Of a DNA stretch of 64,000 bases, positions 15,487 through 25,700 are shown piece after piece. Below the pieces are notes generated by a model, which was given only the letters and a program-made list of their open reading frames with translations, was not told the origin of the DNA and did not search any database. The stretch comes from Echinicola pacifica DSM 19836. Lineage in GTDB: Bacteria; Bacteroidota; Bacteroidia; Cytophagales; Cyclobacteriaceae. The position numbers and the translations under genes are program-made. Location of the stretch: NCBI RefSeq assembly GCF_000373245.1, contig NZ_KB890754.1, positions 241,635-305,634 on the forward strand. Reading direction: 5' to 3'. The first letter of the stretch is position 1. The number at the start of each line of letters is the position of its first letter.

Positions 15487-18252
15487 ATGAATAAATTTTT
15501 ACCGCTTTTGGTGCTACTGCTTATGACTTTTGCAGGAAGTGCAGCCTTCGGGCAAGGAGCGATCAAAGGAAAAGTAAAGGATAATCAGAACCTATCCCTT
15601 CCTGGTGCAAATGTGATTATTTTAAGCTTGAACAAGATGGCCATTACCGACCAGTCAGGCGAATTTGTATTGATGGGAATTCCAGAAGGTCTCCATGATA
15701 TCCAAGTATCCTATTTGGGATATGAGATGCAGACCAACCAGGTTCAGGTAAAAAGAGGACAGACTCACGAAACCATGTTTGAGATGAGTCCAGGCCTGGT
15801 AGAGGGAGCCGAGTTTATCGTGTTTGGCGATCGGCTAAAGGGCCAGGCCAAGGCGCTGAACCAACAAAAGAACAATCAGAATATCACCAATATCGTGTCC
15901 TCGGATCAGATTGGTCGATTTCCGGATGCCAATATTGGTGATGCCCTGAAGCGTATCCCCGGGATCACCATGCAGAATGACCAAGGCGAGGCTAGGGATA
16001 TTATCATCCGTGGCATGGCACCGCAACTCAATTCGGTGACGCTAAATGGTGAAAGAATTCCCTCAGCAGAAGGAGATAATCGCCGCGTGCAGATGGATCT
16101 TATTCCTTCGGATATGATCCAGACCATAGAAGTCAATAAGGCAGTCCTGCCAAATATGGATGCTGATGCCATCGGCGGATCCGTCAACCTGGTCACGCGT
16201 AAGGCGCCCAATGCACTCCGGATTTCCGGAACCGCCGCCACAGGGTTGAATTTACTTACCGAAAAACCCATTTGGACCGGATCAGTGATTCTGGGTAATA
16301 GGTTTTTGGATGATAAACTGGGGGCGATCGTATCAGCTTCTTATAATAATCACAATTTTGGCTCGGATAATATAGAGGCCGTCTGGTATGAGTCTGACAA
16401 TGGCCTAGCCTTGGAAGAGTTTGAGATGAGGAAGTATTTGGTGCAGCGAATCCGGAAGTCAGTATCCCTCTCCCTAGACTATGAGGTGAATGCCAATCAC
16501 AGCTTTATATTTTCCTCCATGTACAACCATCGAAATGACTGGGAAAATAGGTTTGGGATGAAAGTGGATGAATTGGATGAGGCTTTTGATGACGGGAATT
16601 TTGAGGAGATTTCGCCGAATGTATTCAATACCGTTGGCAGAGTGGAATACCAAACCAAGGGAGGAATCGGATCTGATCATGTGAAAAACAAGCGTTTGGA
16701 AGATCAGCGTGTGCAGAACTTCACCCTGGGTGGAGATCACATATTCAATCGCCTTAAGATGGATTGGTCTGCGACCTATGCCAAGGCTTCTGAAAAGCGA
16801 CCTACCGAGAGATATATCGGGTATCGCTCAGGCGGCCAGGAGGTTTTGGTGGATATCATGGATACTGAGAAGCCTTATGCGGCATTGCTGAATCATGAGG
16901 ATAATTTCGGCTTGGAGCTGGATGAGCTGGTGGAGGAAAATGGCAATACCTTTGACGAGGATATCAATGCTAAAATGGACTTTAAACTGCCATATAGCAA
17001 TAGTGGTGTTCTTCAATTTGGTGGCAGATATCGCTCCAAATATAAAATGAGGAATAATAATTACTACGAATACAGCCCTGTGGATGAGGATGCCTTTGGC
17101 AGAACTCTCGGTGAGGTGCCAAACACCGACCAATCTGATCCGAATTTCCTTGCGGGAAGCCAGTACCAAATCGGAAACTTTGCAGATCCAGAATTCTTAG
17201 GTTCATTGGATTTTTATGATGAGGGACAATTTGAGGGAGAGCTGAAGACAGATGAGTTTATACCAGGCAACTATTCTGCGAATGAAGCGATCTACGGTGC
17301 TTATATGATGGCCGATCATCAGCTTACTGAGAAGCTTTCGGCGATAGTGGGGCTGAGATGGGAGTACACCGACATCAGCTATACCGGTAACCTCTTTGAT
17401 ATGGACAATGAGGAGTATATAGAGGATACCGCAGGTGATACCTATCATAATGTCATGCCAGGTGTGCACCTGAAGTATGATTTGGATCCAAACAGCATAC
17501 TTCGATTTGCTTGGACGAATACTCTGGCCAGGCCTAATTACTATGATTTGGTGCCTTATGCAGAATATAGCGCCTCGGATGAGGAGCTGGCTACTGGGAA
17601 TCCTAATTTGGTACCGACCACCTCTATGAATTTTGACCTGATGGCTGAGAAGTATTTTGATAATGTGGGGCTGTTTTCTGTTGGGGGTTTTTATAAGGAT
17701 ATTGATAAGTTTATATATTATATCACCGACCTGGACTATACCGATCCGGTATTTGGGTCCAACCTGGAATATACTCGACCCGAAAATGGCGGTACCGCCT
17801 CGGTATATGGCTTGGAGGCATCGGTGCAGAAGCAGATTTGGAAAGGCCTTGGGATCTATCTGAACTATACCTTCACCAAATCCTCTACCACGGGGATAGA
17901 AGGTCGTGAAGAAAGTGACCTGATGCTGCCAGGGACGGCGGAGAATATGTTTAATGCCTCGCTTTCATATGAAACCAAAAAGCTAGTGCTTAGAGCTTCT
18001 CTCAATTACGCCAGTGATTACCTGGATGAGTTGGGAGGAGAGGAGTTTGAAGACCGATATTATGATAAACAAACCTTCTTGGACTTCAATGCATCCTATG
18101 CATTTACCCCTAAATGGAGAGTCTTTTTGGAGGGCAATAATCTGACGAATCAACCTTTGAGATATTATCAAGGAATTAGGTCTCGAACGATGCAAGCGGA
18201 GTACTATAATGCCCGTTTTAATTTGGGTATTAAATTCGATGTTTTCCAATAG
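15487..18252 (+). CDS. TonB-dependent receptor linked to the phytase
   Basis: The protein has 921 residues: a signal peptide (about 1-22, ending AAFGQ), a CarboxypepD_reg-like domain (about 25-105, PGANVIILSLNKMAITDQSG), a plug with IGRFPDANIGDALKRIPGI, IIRGMAPQLNSVTLNG and IEVNKAVLPNMDADAIGG, and a barrel that ends GIKFDVFQ. The plug sequence matches the TonB-Xanth-Caul type of receptor, not SusC. There is no SusD partner. Its tight linkage to the phytase suggests uptake of phytate or its partially dephosphorylated products, or of a metal complex of them; that is inference. A strong terminator lies 64 bases downstream and closes the two-gene operon. Confidence 0.95.
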   Translation: MNKFLPLLVLLLMTFAGSAAFGQGAIKGKVKDNQNLSLPGANVIILSLNKMAITDQSGEFVLMGIPEGLHDIQVSYLGYEMQTNQVQVKRGQTHETMFEMSPGLVEGAEFIVFGDRLKGQAKALNQQKNNQNITNIVSSDQIGRFPDANIGDALKRIPGITMQNDQGEARDIIIRGMAPQLNSVTLNGERIPSAEGDNRRVQMDLIPSDMIQTIEVNKAVLPNMDADAIGGSVNLVTRKAPNALRISGTAATGLNLLTEKPIWTGSVILGNRFLDDKLGAIVSASYNNHNFGSDNIEAVWYESDNGLALEEFEMRKYLVQRIRKSVSLSLDYEVNANHSFIFSSMYNHRNDWENRFGMKVDELDEAFDDGNFEEISPNVFNTVGRVEYQTKGGIGSDHVKNKRLEDQRVQNFTLGGDHIFNRLKMDWSATYAKASEKRPTERYIGYRSGGQEVLVDIMDTEKPYAALLNHEDNFGLELDELVEENGNTFDEDINAKMDFKLPYSNSGVLQFGGRYRSKYKMRNNNYYEYSPVDEDAFGRTLGEVPNTDQSDPNFLAGSQYQIGNFADPEFLGSLDFYDEGQFEGELKTDEFIPGNYSANEAIYGAYMMADHQLTEKLSAIVGLRWEYTDISYTGNLFDMDNEEYIEDTAGDTYHNVMPGVHLKYDLDPNSILRFAWTNTLARPNYYDLVPYAEYSASDEELATGNPNLVPTTSMNFDLMAEKYFDNVGLFSVGGFYKDIDKFIYYITDLDYTDPVFGSNLEYTRPENGGTASVYGLEASVQKQIWKGLGIYLNYTFTKSSTTGIEGREESDLMLPGTAENMFNASLSYETKKLVLRASLNYASDYLDELGGEEFEDRYYDKQTFLDFNASYAFTPKWRVFLEGNNLTNQPLRYYQGIRSRTMQAEYYNARFNLGIKFDVFQ

Positions 18253-18316
18253 GTAAATTTAAACTAACGTTTGAATAACTTATTTTTGGTGATAAATGAC
18301 ATAATTAGGTAAATAA

Positions 18317-18345
18317 AAAATACCCCATTTGGGGTATTTTTATTT
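18317..18345 (+). terminator. Intrinsic terminator of the phytase-receptor operon
   Basis: A 10-bp stem (18317-18326 with 18331-18340) with an ATTT loop is followed by further T residues. Confidence 0.9.
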
Positions 18346-18484
18346 TCAATTTTTAGATTAAGGGAAGGTATTTTGTGGATAACTTGTTGATAAAAACCAG
18401 TTTATCGCCCTATTTTTTCATTGCAAATCTTGATTTCTATCCTTACATTTAATCTATTCAAACCCCTTATAGGTTTGATGGTTT

Positions 18485-18601
18485 ATGAAATTAAGTAAGT
18501 ACTTTTTTCAATCTCTGAAAAAGGTGGTCCCAGAGACCGGTGTTTCTTTACTGGTTTTAGGTTTATTAAACGTAGTGTATTCGTCGTTTTTATATAAATA
18601 A
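18485..18601 (+). CDS. Possible 38-residue single-pass membrane peptide
   Basis: An ATG-started frame of 38 codons encodes a basic N-terminus (MKLSKYFFQSLKKV) and one hydrophobic segment (about residues 20-35, VSLLVLGLLNVVYSSFLY). It is shorter than the usual cutoff, but its topology is typical of small inner-membrane peptides. It ends nine bases before the next frame (18611), so the two could be translated together. It is not recognised, and coding is not proven. Confidence 0.3.
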   Translation: MKLSKYFFQSLKKVVPETGVSLLVLGLLNVVYSSFLYK

Positions 18602-18610
18602 GTTATCCTA

Positions 18611-18862
18611 ATGTTAATTACTTCATCCAATGGGTTCCTATCCGTGGTCAATAAGCCTAATGAGGTTGATCACCTGATAGTAAGAGCGAAGTTCAAGGGG
18701 GATTTATCGCGGTTATTTGATGATTGTAGAATTTGGCCTACTCAGGATCCGGATTTTCCTTTCGCCATTTCCATTTGCAAGCAGGAGTTTGTTGGTATTC
18801 TGATCAAAATGGTCAAGTCAATAGATTATACCAATTTCTCCACAGACTTAATAGCCGTATGA
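18611..18862 (+). CDS. Small uncharacterised protein, possibly C-terminally shortened
   Basis: This 83-residue frame has no signal peptide. The pattern NGFLSVVNKP, DHLIVRAKFKGDL, and a C-terminal IDYTNF resembles a widespread family of small proteins of unknown function, in which a longer tail with conserved aromatic residues usually follows the YxNF motif. Here the frame stops seven residues after that motif (after STDLIAV), so the protein may be truncated or decayed. This family match is from memory of the pattern, not from a search. It may form a small operon with the 38-residue frame just upstream. Confidence 0.5.
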   Translation: MLITSSNGFLSVVNKPNEVDHLIVRAKFKGDLSRLFDDCRIWPTQDPDFPFAISICKQEFVGILIKMVKSIDYTNFSTDLIAV

Positions 18863-19580
18863 GTTCTTAGGACAGGTGCCGTCCTTTAATTGAAAGGAGG
18901 CCTACAATAAATAGTGCAGAGGATTGAATTATGATGATTGCTTTTTTACTTCCTTATATTTATTCATCCATAGATTGAGATTATCCACCTCTCTTTATAT
19001 CGAATTATTTTTTTGTTAAGCCCAATTTACCTAGCCACAGTTTCCATATTAAGCACCTGTCTCGTTGCGATCTCCAATCGATGCAGGCAAGCTTGCGACA
19101 GCAAGCTTTAAATGCTGCTGGTGTTTGGGAAACATGTCGGATATACTGATAAGGGGTTGGGATGAAACAAGTCTAACTTCCTTTTTTCCAGCGAAGGCGC
19201 CTGAGAGAGATTCATGACTTCGCCTACCCATAAAATTGGTCCCGCTTTTTTCCCCCTTAATATATTGCTGGAATCACGTATTGTATTCATTGGCTGGGAC
19301 CTTGAGGACCATTTTATCAGAAGTCCTGATTTTGGCCCAGCCATTTCCATCCTATTCTAAAACTAAGTTACCCGCTAGCACCTAAGCCCCTATGGGCATC
19401 AGCTCTAGTTTCCAGGCCATTCAGCTCTAATCTGTTTTTAAGCAAAAACCTTATTGATTTCAATAAATTTCCTCTCTACGGGAAACTTAAACGGTTGTTT
19501 AGGAGTTGCTTATAAATTGTGTTAAAAAGCAGATAAAAAAAAATAAAGGAATGGGGAACTATTGGAGCTTAGATATGATT
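18863..19580. other. Long low-coding region upstream of the TetR gene
   Basis: About 700 bases hold no convincing gene. Two overlapping minus-strand frames (19049-19231 and 19108-19350) have no recognisable motif. An 8-bp inverted repeat, AAGCTTGC, lies at 19089-19108 with a 4-base loop and no T run. The region could contain decayed coding sequence. Confidence 0.4.
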
Positions 19581-19592
19581 GAATGTTCATTC
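19581..19592. promoter_or_regulatory. Candidate TetR operator
   Basis: GAATG-TT-CATTC is an inverted repeat 23 bases upstream of the tetR-like start codon, in the position for autoregulation. No second copy was seen before the tolC-like gene, which fits control of the whole operon from this single site. Confidence 0.55.
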
Positions 19593-19615
19593 GGTTTTCT
19601 TAATCTGAAGAACCT

Positions 19616-20200
19616 ATGAACAAAAAAGAGAAAATAATGGAGGCAACTTTGGACCTGATCAGAGATCATGGATTCCACGGATGCCCGATGTCCATGGTCG
19701 CCAAGAACTCCTCTGTTGCCGCAGGCACCATATATCATTACTTCGAAAGTAAGGATGAGCTCATCATGGAGCTGTATCATTACCTCGTGGCCAAGGTGGT
19801 GGATGCCGCCCAGTCTGGGGATGATGACCAGCTGCCCTTCAAAGAGCGCTTCATGCGATTTTGGCACAATATGAAAAAGCTCTATGTGCAGGATCGCTCC
19901 ATCCACCGATTTATGGAGCAATTTTACAATTCCCCTTACTTCACCGAAGAAATGGAGATGACCGATAACCAATGGCATAATTGGATGCGGAATTTCTTCA
20001 CCGATGGGATCAATTCCGGCGAACTCCGATCAGGGGTGAAGCCTGAGATTCTTAGCATTATGGTGCATGGCACCATCCTCAGCTCCGTGAAGGTGACGAT
20101 CTACCATGGTAAGAAAATGGATATGGATCAGATCAACCTAGGTCATATCGCAGAAATCGTCTGGGACGGCATCAAAAAACAACCGGAAGCAAAAAGCTAA
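19616..20200 (+). CDS. TetR/AcrR-family transcriptional regulator
   Basis: The protein has 194 residues, the normal TetR size. The N-terminal helix-turn-helix is clear: KIMEATLDLIRDHGFHG, then about residues 25-44 with MVAKNSSVAAGTIYHYF and the following ESKDEL. The C-terminal part (about 55-190) is the variable helical ligand-binding domain. It is the first gene before a complete tolC-acrA-acrB-like set in the same direction, 97 bases from the next start, so it is the probable repressor of this efflux operon and of itself; ligand binding would release it. An inverted repeat just upstream is a plausible operator. Confidence 0.92.
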   Translation: MNKKEKIMEATLDLIRDHGFHGCPMSMVAKNSSVAAGTIYHYFESKDELIMELYHYLVAKVVDAAQSGDDDQLPFKERFMRFWHNMKKLYVQDRSIHRFMEQFYNSPYFTEEMEMTDNQWHNWMRNFFTDGINSGELRSGVKPEILSIMVHGTILSSVKVTIYHGKKMDMDQINLGHIAEIVWDGIKKQPEAKS

Positions 20201-20297
20201 GCCTAGAATGGATTTTAGCCCAAGGGGCTACCTCTTTCAGCATTAGTATTATATCAATTATATGGAGTTTAATTACCAATTTTCAACCAACATTATT

Positions 20298-21638
20298 ATG
20301 AAAAAGAGCATCCAGATCTTATCGATGATTATGATCGGATATTTGCTGCCATTTAGCACTTTTGGGCAGTCGACGAGCAGCAGTTCCGCTTCACTGAGCC
20401 TGGACCAGGTCATCCAGTATGCCATGGACCATGCTCCGGCGATGCAGCAGGCATCATTGGATCAGGAAATAGGGGATCGTGAGGTCAAGTCAAGCCTGGC
20501 TGGCTGGTATCCGCAGATCAATGCCAGTGCTAGTGGCAATAAGAATATCAAACTGCAGCAGCAACCAATCGGGGGAGAGCTGATTACCTTTGGCCAAACG
20601 TATAACTCTGGCCTGCTCCTTCAAGTGGATCAGAATCTTATCAACCGAGATCAGATTTTTGCGGGAAGGACTTCCAGGTATGTCAAGCAGCAGTATGACC
20701 AAAATAAGACGGATGTGCAGATCAGCACCGTGGTGGAGGTAAGTAAGGCGTATTATGATATTCTGCTGACGTATGAGCAGCTGAATATCCTCGAGGAAAA
20801 CCTGCTGCGCCAGGAGAAGCAGTATAAAGATGCCAAGAGCAGATTTGAATCCGGACTCGTGGATAAGACCGATTACCAACGCGCCGAGATTACCCTGTCC
20901 AATATTCGAAGCAATAACCGCAGGGCACAGGAAAGTGTGGATGCCAAAATCGCCTACCTGAAGCAGCTGATTGGCTATCCAGTGGAGGCTGATATTTCCT
21001 TGGATTATAGCTATGAGGAGATGGAACAAAGAGCCCTTACTGACACGACTCAGATCATGCTTCCTGAAAACCGAATCGAATACCAACAGGTGGAAACTCA
21101 GGCTACCTTGGCTGAACTCAATACAGGCTATCAGAAATGGGCTTATCTGCCCACGCTTTCTGCAAACTACAATTATAACTGGTTGTATTTTAATAATACT
21201 TTTTCTGATTTATATCAGACCAGCTATCCCAAGTCTTCCATTGGCCTGACCCTTTCCCTGCCGATTTTTCAGGGAGGAAAAAGGCATCAGGATATAAAAA
21301 TTGCCGAGCTTCAGCAGAACAAAATCGCGGTGCAGCGGGAGAATCTGGAGAAGCAGATCAATACCGAATACATCACGGCCATGGCCAACTATAAAAGTGA
21401 CCTGTACGAGTGGAGAACCATCAAGAGAAATATGGAACTCGCCGAGGAGGTTTATAATATCATTAAGCTTCAATACGATCAAGGCATTAAAGCTTATGTC
21501 GATCTTATTGTGGCAGAGACGGAGCTTAGAACCTCCCAATTGAGTCATTATAATGCTATGTACAATCTTCTGGCTTCCAAGCTGGATCTGGACAGAGCTT
21601 TAGGAAATATCGAAATCAACTATACAGAAAATAATTAA
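20298..21638 (+). CDS. TolC-family outer membrane efflux protein
   Basis: The protein has 446 residues from ATG 20298; the frame is open from 20262, but the signal peptide begins with MKKSIQILSM. It has a Sec signal (about 1-23), and two repeated OEP halves with long coiled-coil helices, for example ISTVVEVSKAYYDILLTYEQ and YITAMANYKSDLYEWRTIKR. It forms the trimeric outer-membrane duct of a tripartite efflux pump with the two gene products encoded just downstream (7 bases to the periplasmic adaptor gene). It lacks the lipobox seen in NodT-type relatives. Confidence 0.94.
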   Translation: MKKSIQILSMIMIGYLLPFSTFGQSTSSSSASLSLDQVIQYAMDHAPAMQQASLDQEIGDREVKSSLAGWYPQINASASGNKNIKLQQQPIGGELITFGQTYNSGLLLQVDQNLINRDQIFAGRTSRYVKQQYDQNKTDVQISTVVEVSKAYYDILLTYEQLNILEENLLRQEKQYKDAKSRFESGLVDKTDYQRAEITLSNIRSNNRRAQESVDAKIAYLKQLIGYPVEADISLDYSYEEMEQRALTDTTQIMLPENRIEYQQVETQATLAELNTGYQKWAYLPTLSANYNYNWLYFNNTFSDLYQTSYPKSSIGLTLSLPIFQGGKRHQDIKIAELQQNKIAVQRENLEKQINTEYITAMANYKSDLYEWRTIKRNMELAEEVYNIIKLQYDQGIKAYVDLIVAETELRTSQLSHYNAMYNLLASKLDLDRALGNIEINYTENN

Positions 21639-21645
21639 TCGGGAC

Positions 21646-22746
21646 ATGAAAAAGTTTTTAGGTTTAATGCTGGTGGCTGCAATACCGGCTTTTATAAGTG
21701 CATGTGGAAGTGAGGCGACCACTCAAAGAGCCCCTCAGGTGATCTCTGTCCGTGCGACGGAAGTAGCAAAGAAGCATGTGACAGGAACGGACGTCTATCC
21801 GGGTACGGTCATCCCCCTTATGGAAGTGGAGATACGCCCGCAGGTCACAGGTTATATTACTAATATATATATAGAAGATGGTCAGGAAGTGAAGAAAGGC
21901 CAAAAGCTATATGAAATAGATCGTAGCAAATACAGATCTTCCCATCAGCAGGCGCAGGCCAATCTCAAAAGTGCCGAAGCTAACCTGGAGCGTGTGAAGA
22001 AGGATTTGGGAAGATATGAAGAGCTGGACAAGCAGGATGCCATCGCCAAGCAGCAATTGGATTACGCCCGTGCGGACATCCTGACAGCAGAGGCTCAGGT
22101 GGCTTCCGCAGAGGCTCAGGTGCGCAGCGCAGAGACTGATTTCAATTATTCCCTGATGACGGCCCCTTTTGCGGGAACCATCGGGATCTCCCAGGTTCGC
22201 TTAGGCGCACAGGTTTCCCCTGGTCAGTCTCTATTAAATACCCTTTCCTCTGATGATCCAGTGTTGGTGGACTTTGTGGTCAATGAAAAAGACGTGAGAA
22301 GATTTACCAAGATGCTGAAGGCAGAGAGCCTTCCAGACTCCACTTTTTCTATTCAGTTTAGTCAGCAAGATATCTATCCTCATTTTGGAGAATTGACGAC
22401 TATCGATCGCGCAGTAGGCCGTACTTCAGGTACGATCAATTTACGTGTGAAATTCCCTAATCCAGATAGAGACCTTATTGCCGGGATGACGGTCAACTTA
22501 ATAGTGCTGAACCAGGATATAGGTGAGCAAATGACCATTCCATTTAAGGCGGTGACCGAGCAGATGGGTGAGTACTTTGTGTATGTCATAGACCAGGAAA
22601 ATACAGTGCATCAGCGGAATGTACAATTAGGGACCAAGGTGAAAGATGAAATTGTCATCCGTGAAGGACTAAAAGTAGGGGAGAAAATAGTAACGGAAGG
22701 TATCCAGAAGCTCCGTGAGGGCGCAAAAATCAGTGTAGATGCCTGA
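21646..22746 (+). CDS. RND efflux periplasmic adaptor subunit (AcrA/MexE-like)
   Basis: This 366-residue lipoprotein has a lipobox (FISAC, Cys at residue 20). The membrane-fusion domains follow in order: a beta-barrel strand and lipoyl half (VEIRPQVTGYITNIYIEDGQ, VKKGQKLYEID), a helical hairpin (about 95-165, with AEAQVASAEAQVRSAETDF), the second lipoyl half (TAPFAGTIGISQVRLGAQV), a beta-barrel domain and a membrane-proximal domain (IPFKAVTEQMGEYFVYVID). It bridges the inner-membrane RND pump and the TolC-like duct. It is the middle gene of the efflux operon. Confidence 0.95.
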   Translation: MKKFLGLMLVAAIPAFISACGSEATTQRAPQVISVRATEVAKKHVTGTDVYPGTVIPLMEVEIRPQVTGYITNIYIEDGQEVKKGQKLYEIDRSKYRSSHQQAQANLKSAEANLERVKKDLGRYEELDKQDAIAKQQLDYARADILTAEAQVASAEAQVRSAETDFNYSLMTAPFAGTIGISQVRLGAQVSPGQSLLNTLSSDDPVLVDFVVNEKDVRRFTKMLKAESLPDSTFSIQFSQQDIYPHFGELTTIDRAVGRTSGTINLRVKFPNPDRDLIAGMTVNLIVLNQDIGEQMTIPFKAVTEQMGEYFVYVIDQENTVHQRNVQLGTKVKDEIVIREGLKVGEKIVTEGIQKLREGAKISVDA

Positions 22747-22791
22747 GTTTTTAATCAATGACCATTTTAATATCGTAAGCACGATCATTTT

Positions 22792-25700
22792 ATGATAGCA
22801 GAAGTATTTATAAAACGCCCTGTGACAGCGATGGTGATTTCCATTGTCATCCTGCTGGTAGGGGCCATCGCTATAGTTAACCTACCCGTCACCCAATATC
22901 CTGATATTACCCCACCAGTGGTGTCAGTATCAGCCAATTATACTGGGGCGGATGCGCAGACGGTGGAGCAGACAGTCGCCACACCGATCGAGACGCAGGT
23001 AAACGGTACGCCAGGTATGGCGTATATCAGTAGTACCAATACGAGTACAGGTCAGATGAATATGAATGTGACCTTCGATGTGGGTACAGATATTAATATC
23101 GCCACGCTGGACGTCCAGAACAGGGTGAGTATTGCCGAGCCCCGCCTTCCTGAGGCGGTAAAGCGCCTTGGCGTGACGGTGCGGAAGAGAAATCCAAGTA
23201 TCATGATGGTGATCAGTATGTATTCGCCAGAAGGTACCCACGATACCAAATTCCTCAGCAACTATACCAATATCTTCATCAAAGATGCCCTGCTAAGGGT
23301 CAAAGGAGTGGGGGATATCACGGCCATCGGGCAGGATTTCAGTATGAGAGTATGGCTGAAGCCGGATAAGATGGCCCAGTATAATATCTCCACTGCAGAA
23401 GTGACCGCCGCCATTCAGGAGCAAAACCTCCAGGTAGCGGCTGGTACAGTAGGTGGTATGCCACAGCTAAGCTCCCAGACCTTCGAATATCCCATTACCG
23501 TAAATGGTAAATTGGAGCGTGGCGAGGACTTTGAAGATATTATTGTAAGGTCCAGCCCCGAAGAGGGTAAGCTGGTTTACCTGAAGGATATTGCGAGAGT
23601 GGAGTTTGGCGAGTTTGATTACGGTCGTTTTTCTACCGTAAATGGTGATCCAGCAGCGGTGCTCCTCGTCTATCAGGCTCCAGGAAGTAATGCGCTAGAA
23701 ACTGCCGAAGGTATATATGAGGCTTTGGATGAGATGAAAGCGACCTTCCCGGCAGATATGGATTATGTGATTCCATTTGAGTCGGTATCTGTGGTTCAGG
23801 TCTCCATCGATGAGGTATTGCATACCTTGGTGGAAGCTTTGATCCTGGTGATCCTAGTGGTATTTATATTCCTCCAAAACTGGAGAGCCACGCTGATTCC
23901 GATTTTGGCCATTCCGGTGTCGATTATCGGTACCTTTATCTTCTTTATTCCTTTGGGCTTTACGATCAATACACTGACTATGTTTGGCTTTGTATTGGCC
24001 ATTGGGATTGTGGTGGATGATGCGATTGTGGTGGTGGAAGCTGCCCAGCATTATATCGATACCTTAAAAGTGTCAGCTAAGGAAGCCACGAGGCGAGCGA
24101 TGAAAGATATCACGGCGCCGGTGATTGCTATTGCCCTGATCCTTTCGGCGGTATTTATCCCTGTAGGATTTATCCCCGGTATTGTGGGAAGGATGTATCA
24201 GCAGTTTGCGATTACCATTGCGATCTCGGTGTTGATTTCAGCCTTCGTAGCCTTGACCTTGACCCCAGCGCTTTGTAGTCTCATGCTGAGACCTACTGAG
24301 GTGGGAGCAAACTCCAAGGGCCTCAATCGCCTATTTTATAAATTCAATACCTGGTTTGAGAGAGTAACCAATTCCTATGGTAATGGGGTGAAAAAGTCCA
24401 TTAAAGCGACTCCGTTGGTGCTGATCATCTTGGTATGTATCTATGCGGGTACCTTTGGTCTATTTCAGGCTAAGCCCACAGGCTTCCTGCCAACAGAGGA
24501 TGAAGGGCGTTTGTTTGTGTCTTTAGAATTGCCTCATAGTGCCTCTACCAGTCGTACTAGTGCTATTATGGATGAGATGGTGGAGATGATCACTAGCACA
24601 GATGGGATTAGGAATGTGACGGGTATTGGTGGATTGAATGCGATCAACTTTAGTTTCAAGTCCAATAGTGGTACTTTCTTTATTCAGATGGATCCCTGGG
24701 ATGAGCGTAAGGATCCTTCCAAGCAGTTATTTGGTCTTATTGGCCAGCTGAATCAGAAGTTTGCGGCTATCAAGGAGGCAAATATCATTGTGGTACCGCC
24801 ACCAGCCATTCCAGGTTTGGGACAGACGGGTGGATTTAGCTTCATGCTGGAGCAGCGCTCCACAGGGAGTATCAAGGAGTTTGAGCAGGTGATGGGCCAG
24901 TTCCTGGCGGCTGCCAACCAGCGGCCGGAAATTGCCATGGCCTATAGCTTCTTTACCGCCAAGACACCGGGGTATCATATCACGGTGGACCGTGAGAAAG
25001 CCAAGAAACTTGGGGTAGCGGTATCGGATGTATTCAGCACCATGTCCACTTATATGGGGAGCTCTTATGTCAATGACTTCACAAGGTATGGCCGTAATTT
25101 CCGGGTGGTCGCTCAGGCGGATACTGCTTATAGAATGGATATTAAGGATCTGGAGCAATATTATGTCATGAGCCGAGGCGGAGGATCTGTTCCTTTGGGA
25201 GCTTTGATCAATTATGATGTAGTGGAAAACGCCCCTGTGATTAGTCATTATAATCTCTTCCGTTCCACAGAGATCAATGGTAATGCCGCTCCTGGATACA
25301 GTAGTGGTCAGGCCTTGGCTGCACTGGAGGAAGTCGCTGAAGAAGTGCTGCCAGCAGGCTATGGATATGATTTCTCAGGCTTGAGTAGGGAGGAATTGGC
25401 CTCCGGCAATACCACTATCCTGATCTTTGCCTTGTCGATCATCCTAGTATCGCTATTATTGGCGGCCTTGTATGAGAGTTGGTCCGTGCCATTCTCCATC
25501 TTATTGGCCTTACCATTGGGGGCATTTGGGGCCATACTGGCGCTTACCTTCTTGCCAAAATTAGATAATAACGTCTATGCGCAGATTGGTTTGGTGACTC
25601 TGATCGGTCTGGCTGCCAAGAATGCCATTTTGATAGTGGAGTTTGCCAAAGAAAGGGTGGACAGTGGGATGCCTTTACTTGCGGCGACTATCGAAGCGGT

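Noticed and set aside
19049-19350. Two overlapping minus-strand frames in the gap before tetR
   Set aside because: No recognisable motif; could be decayed sequence, not called as genes.
24727-25248. 173-codon minus-strand frame inside the RND pump gene
   Set aside because: Antisense to conserved pump sequence; no motif of its own.
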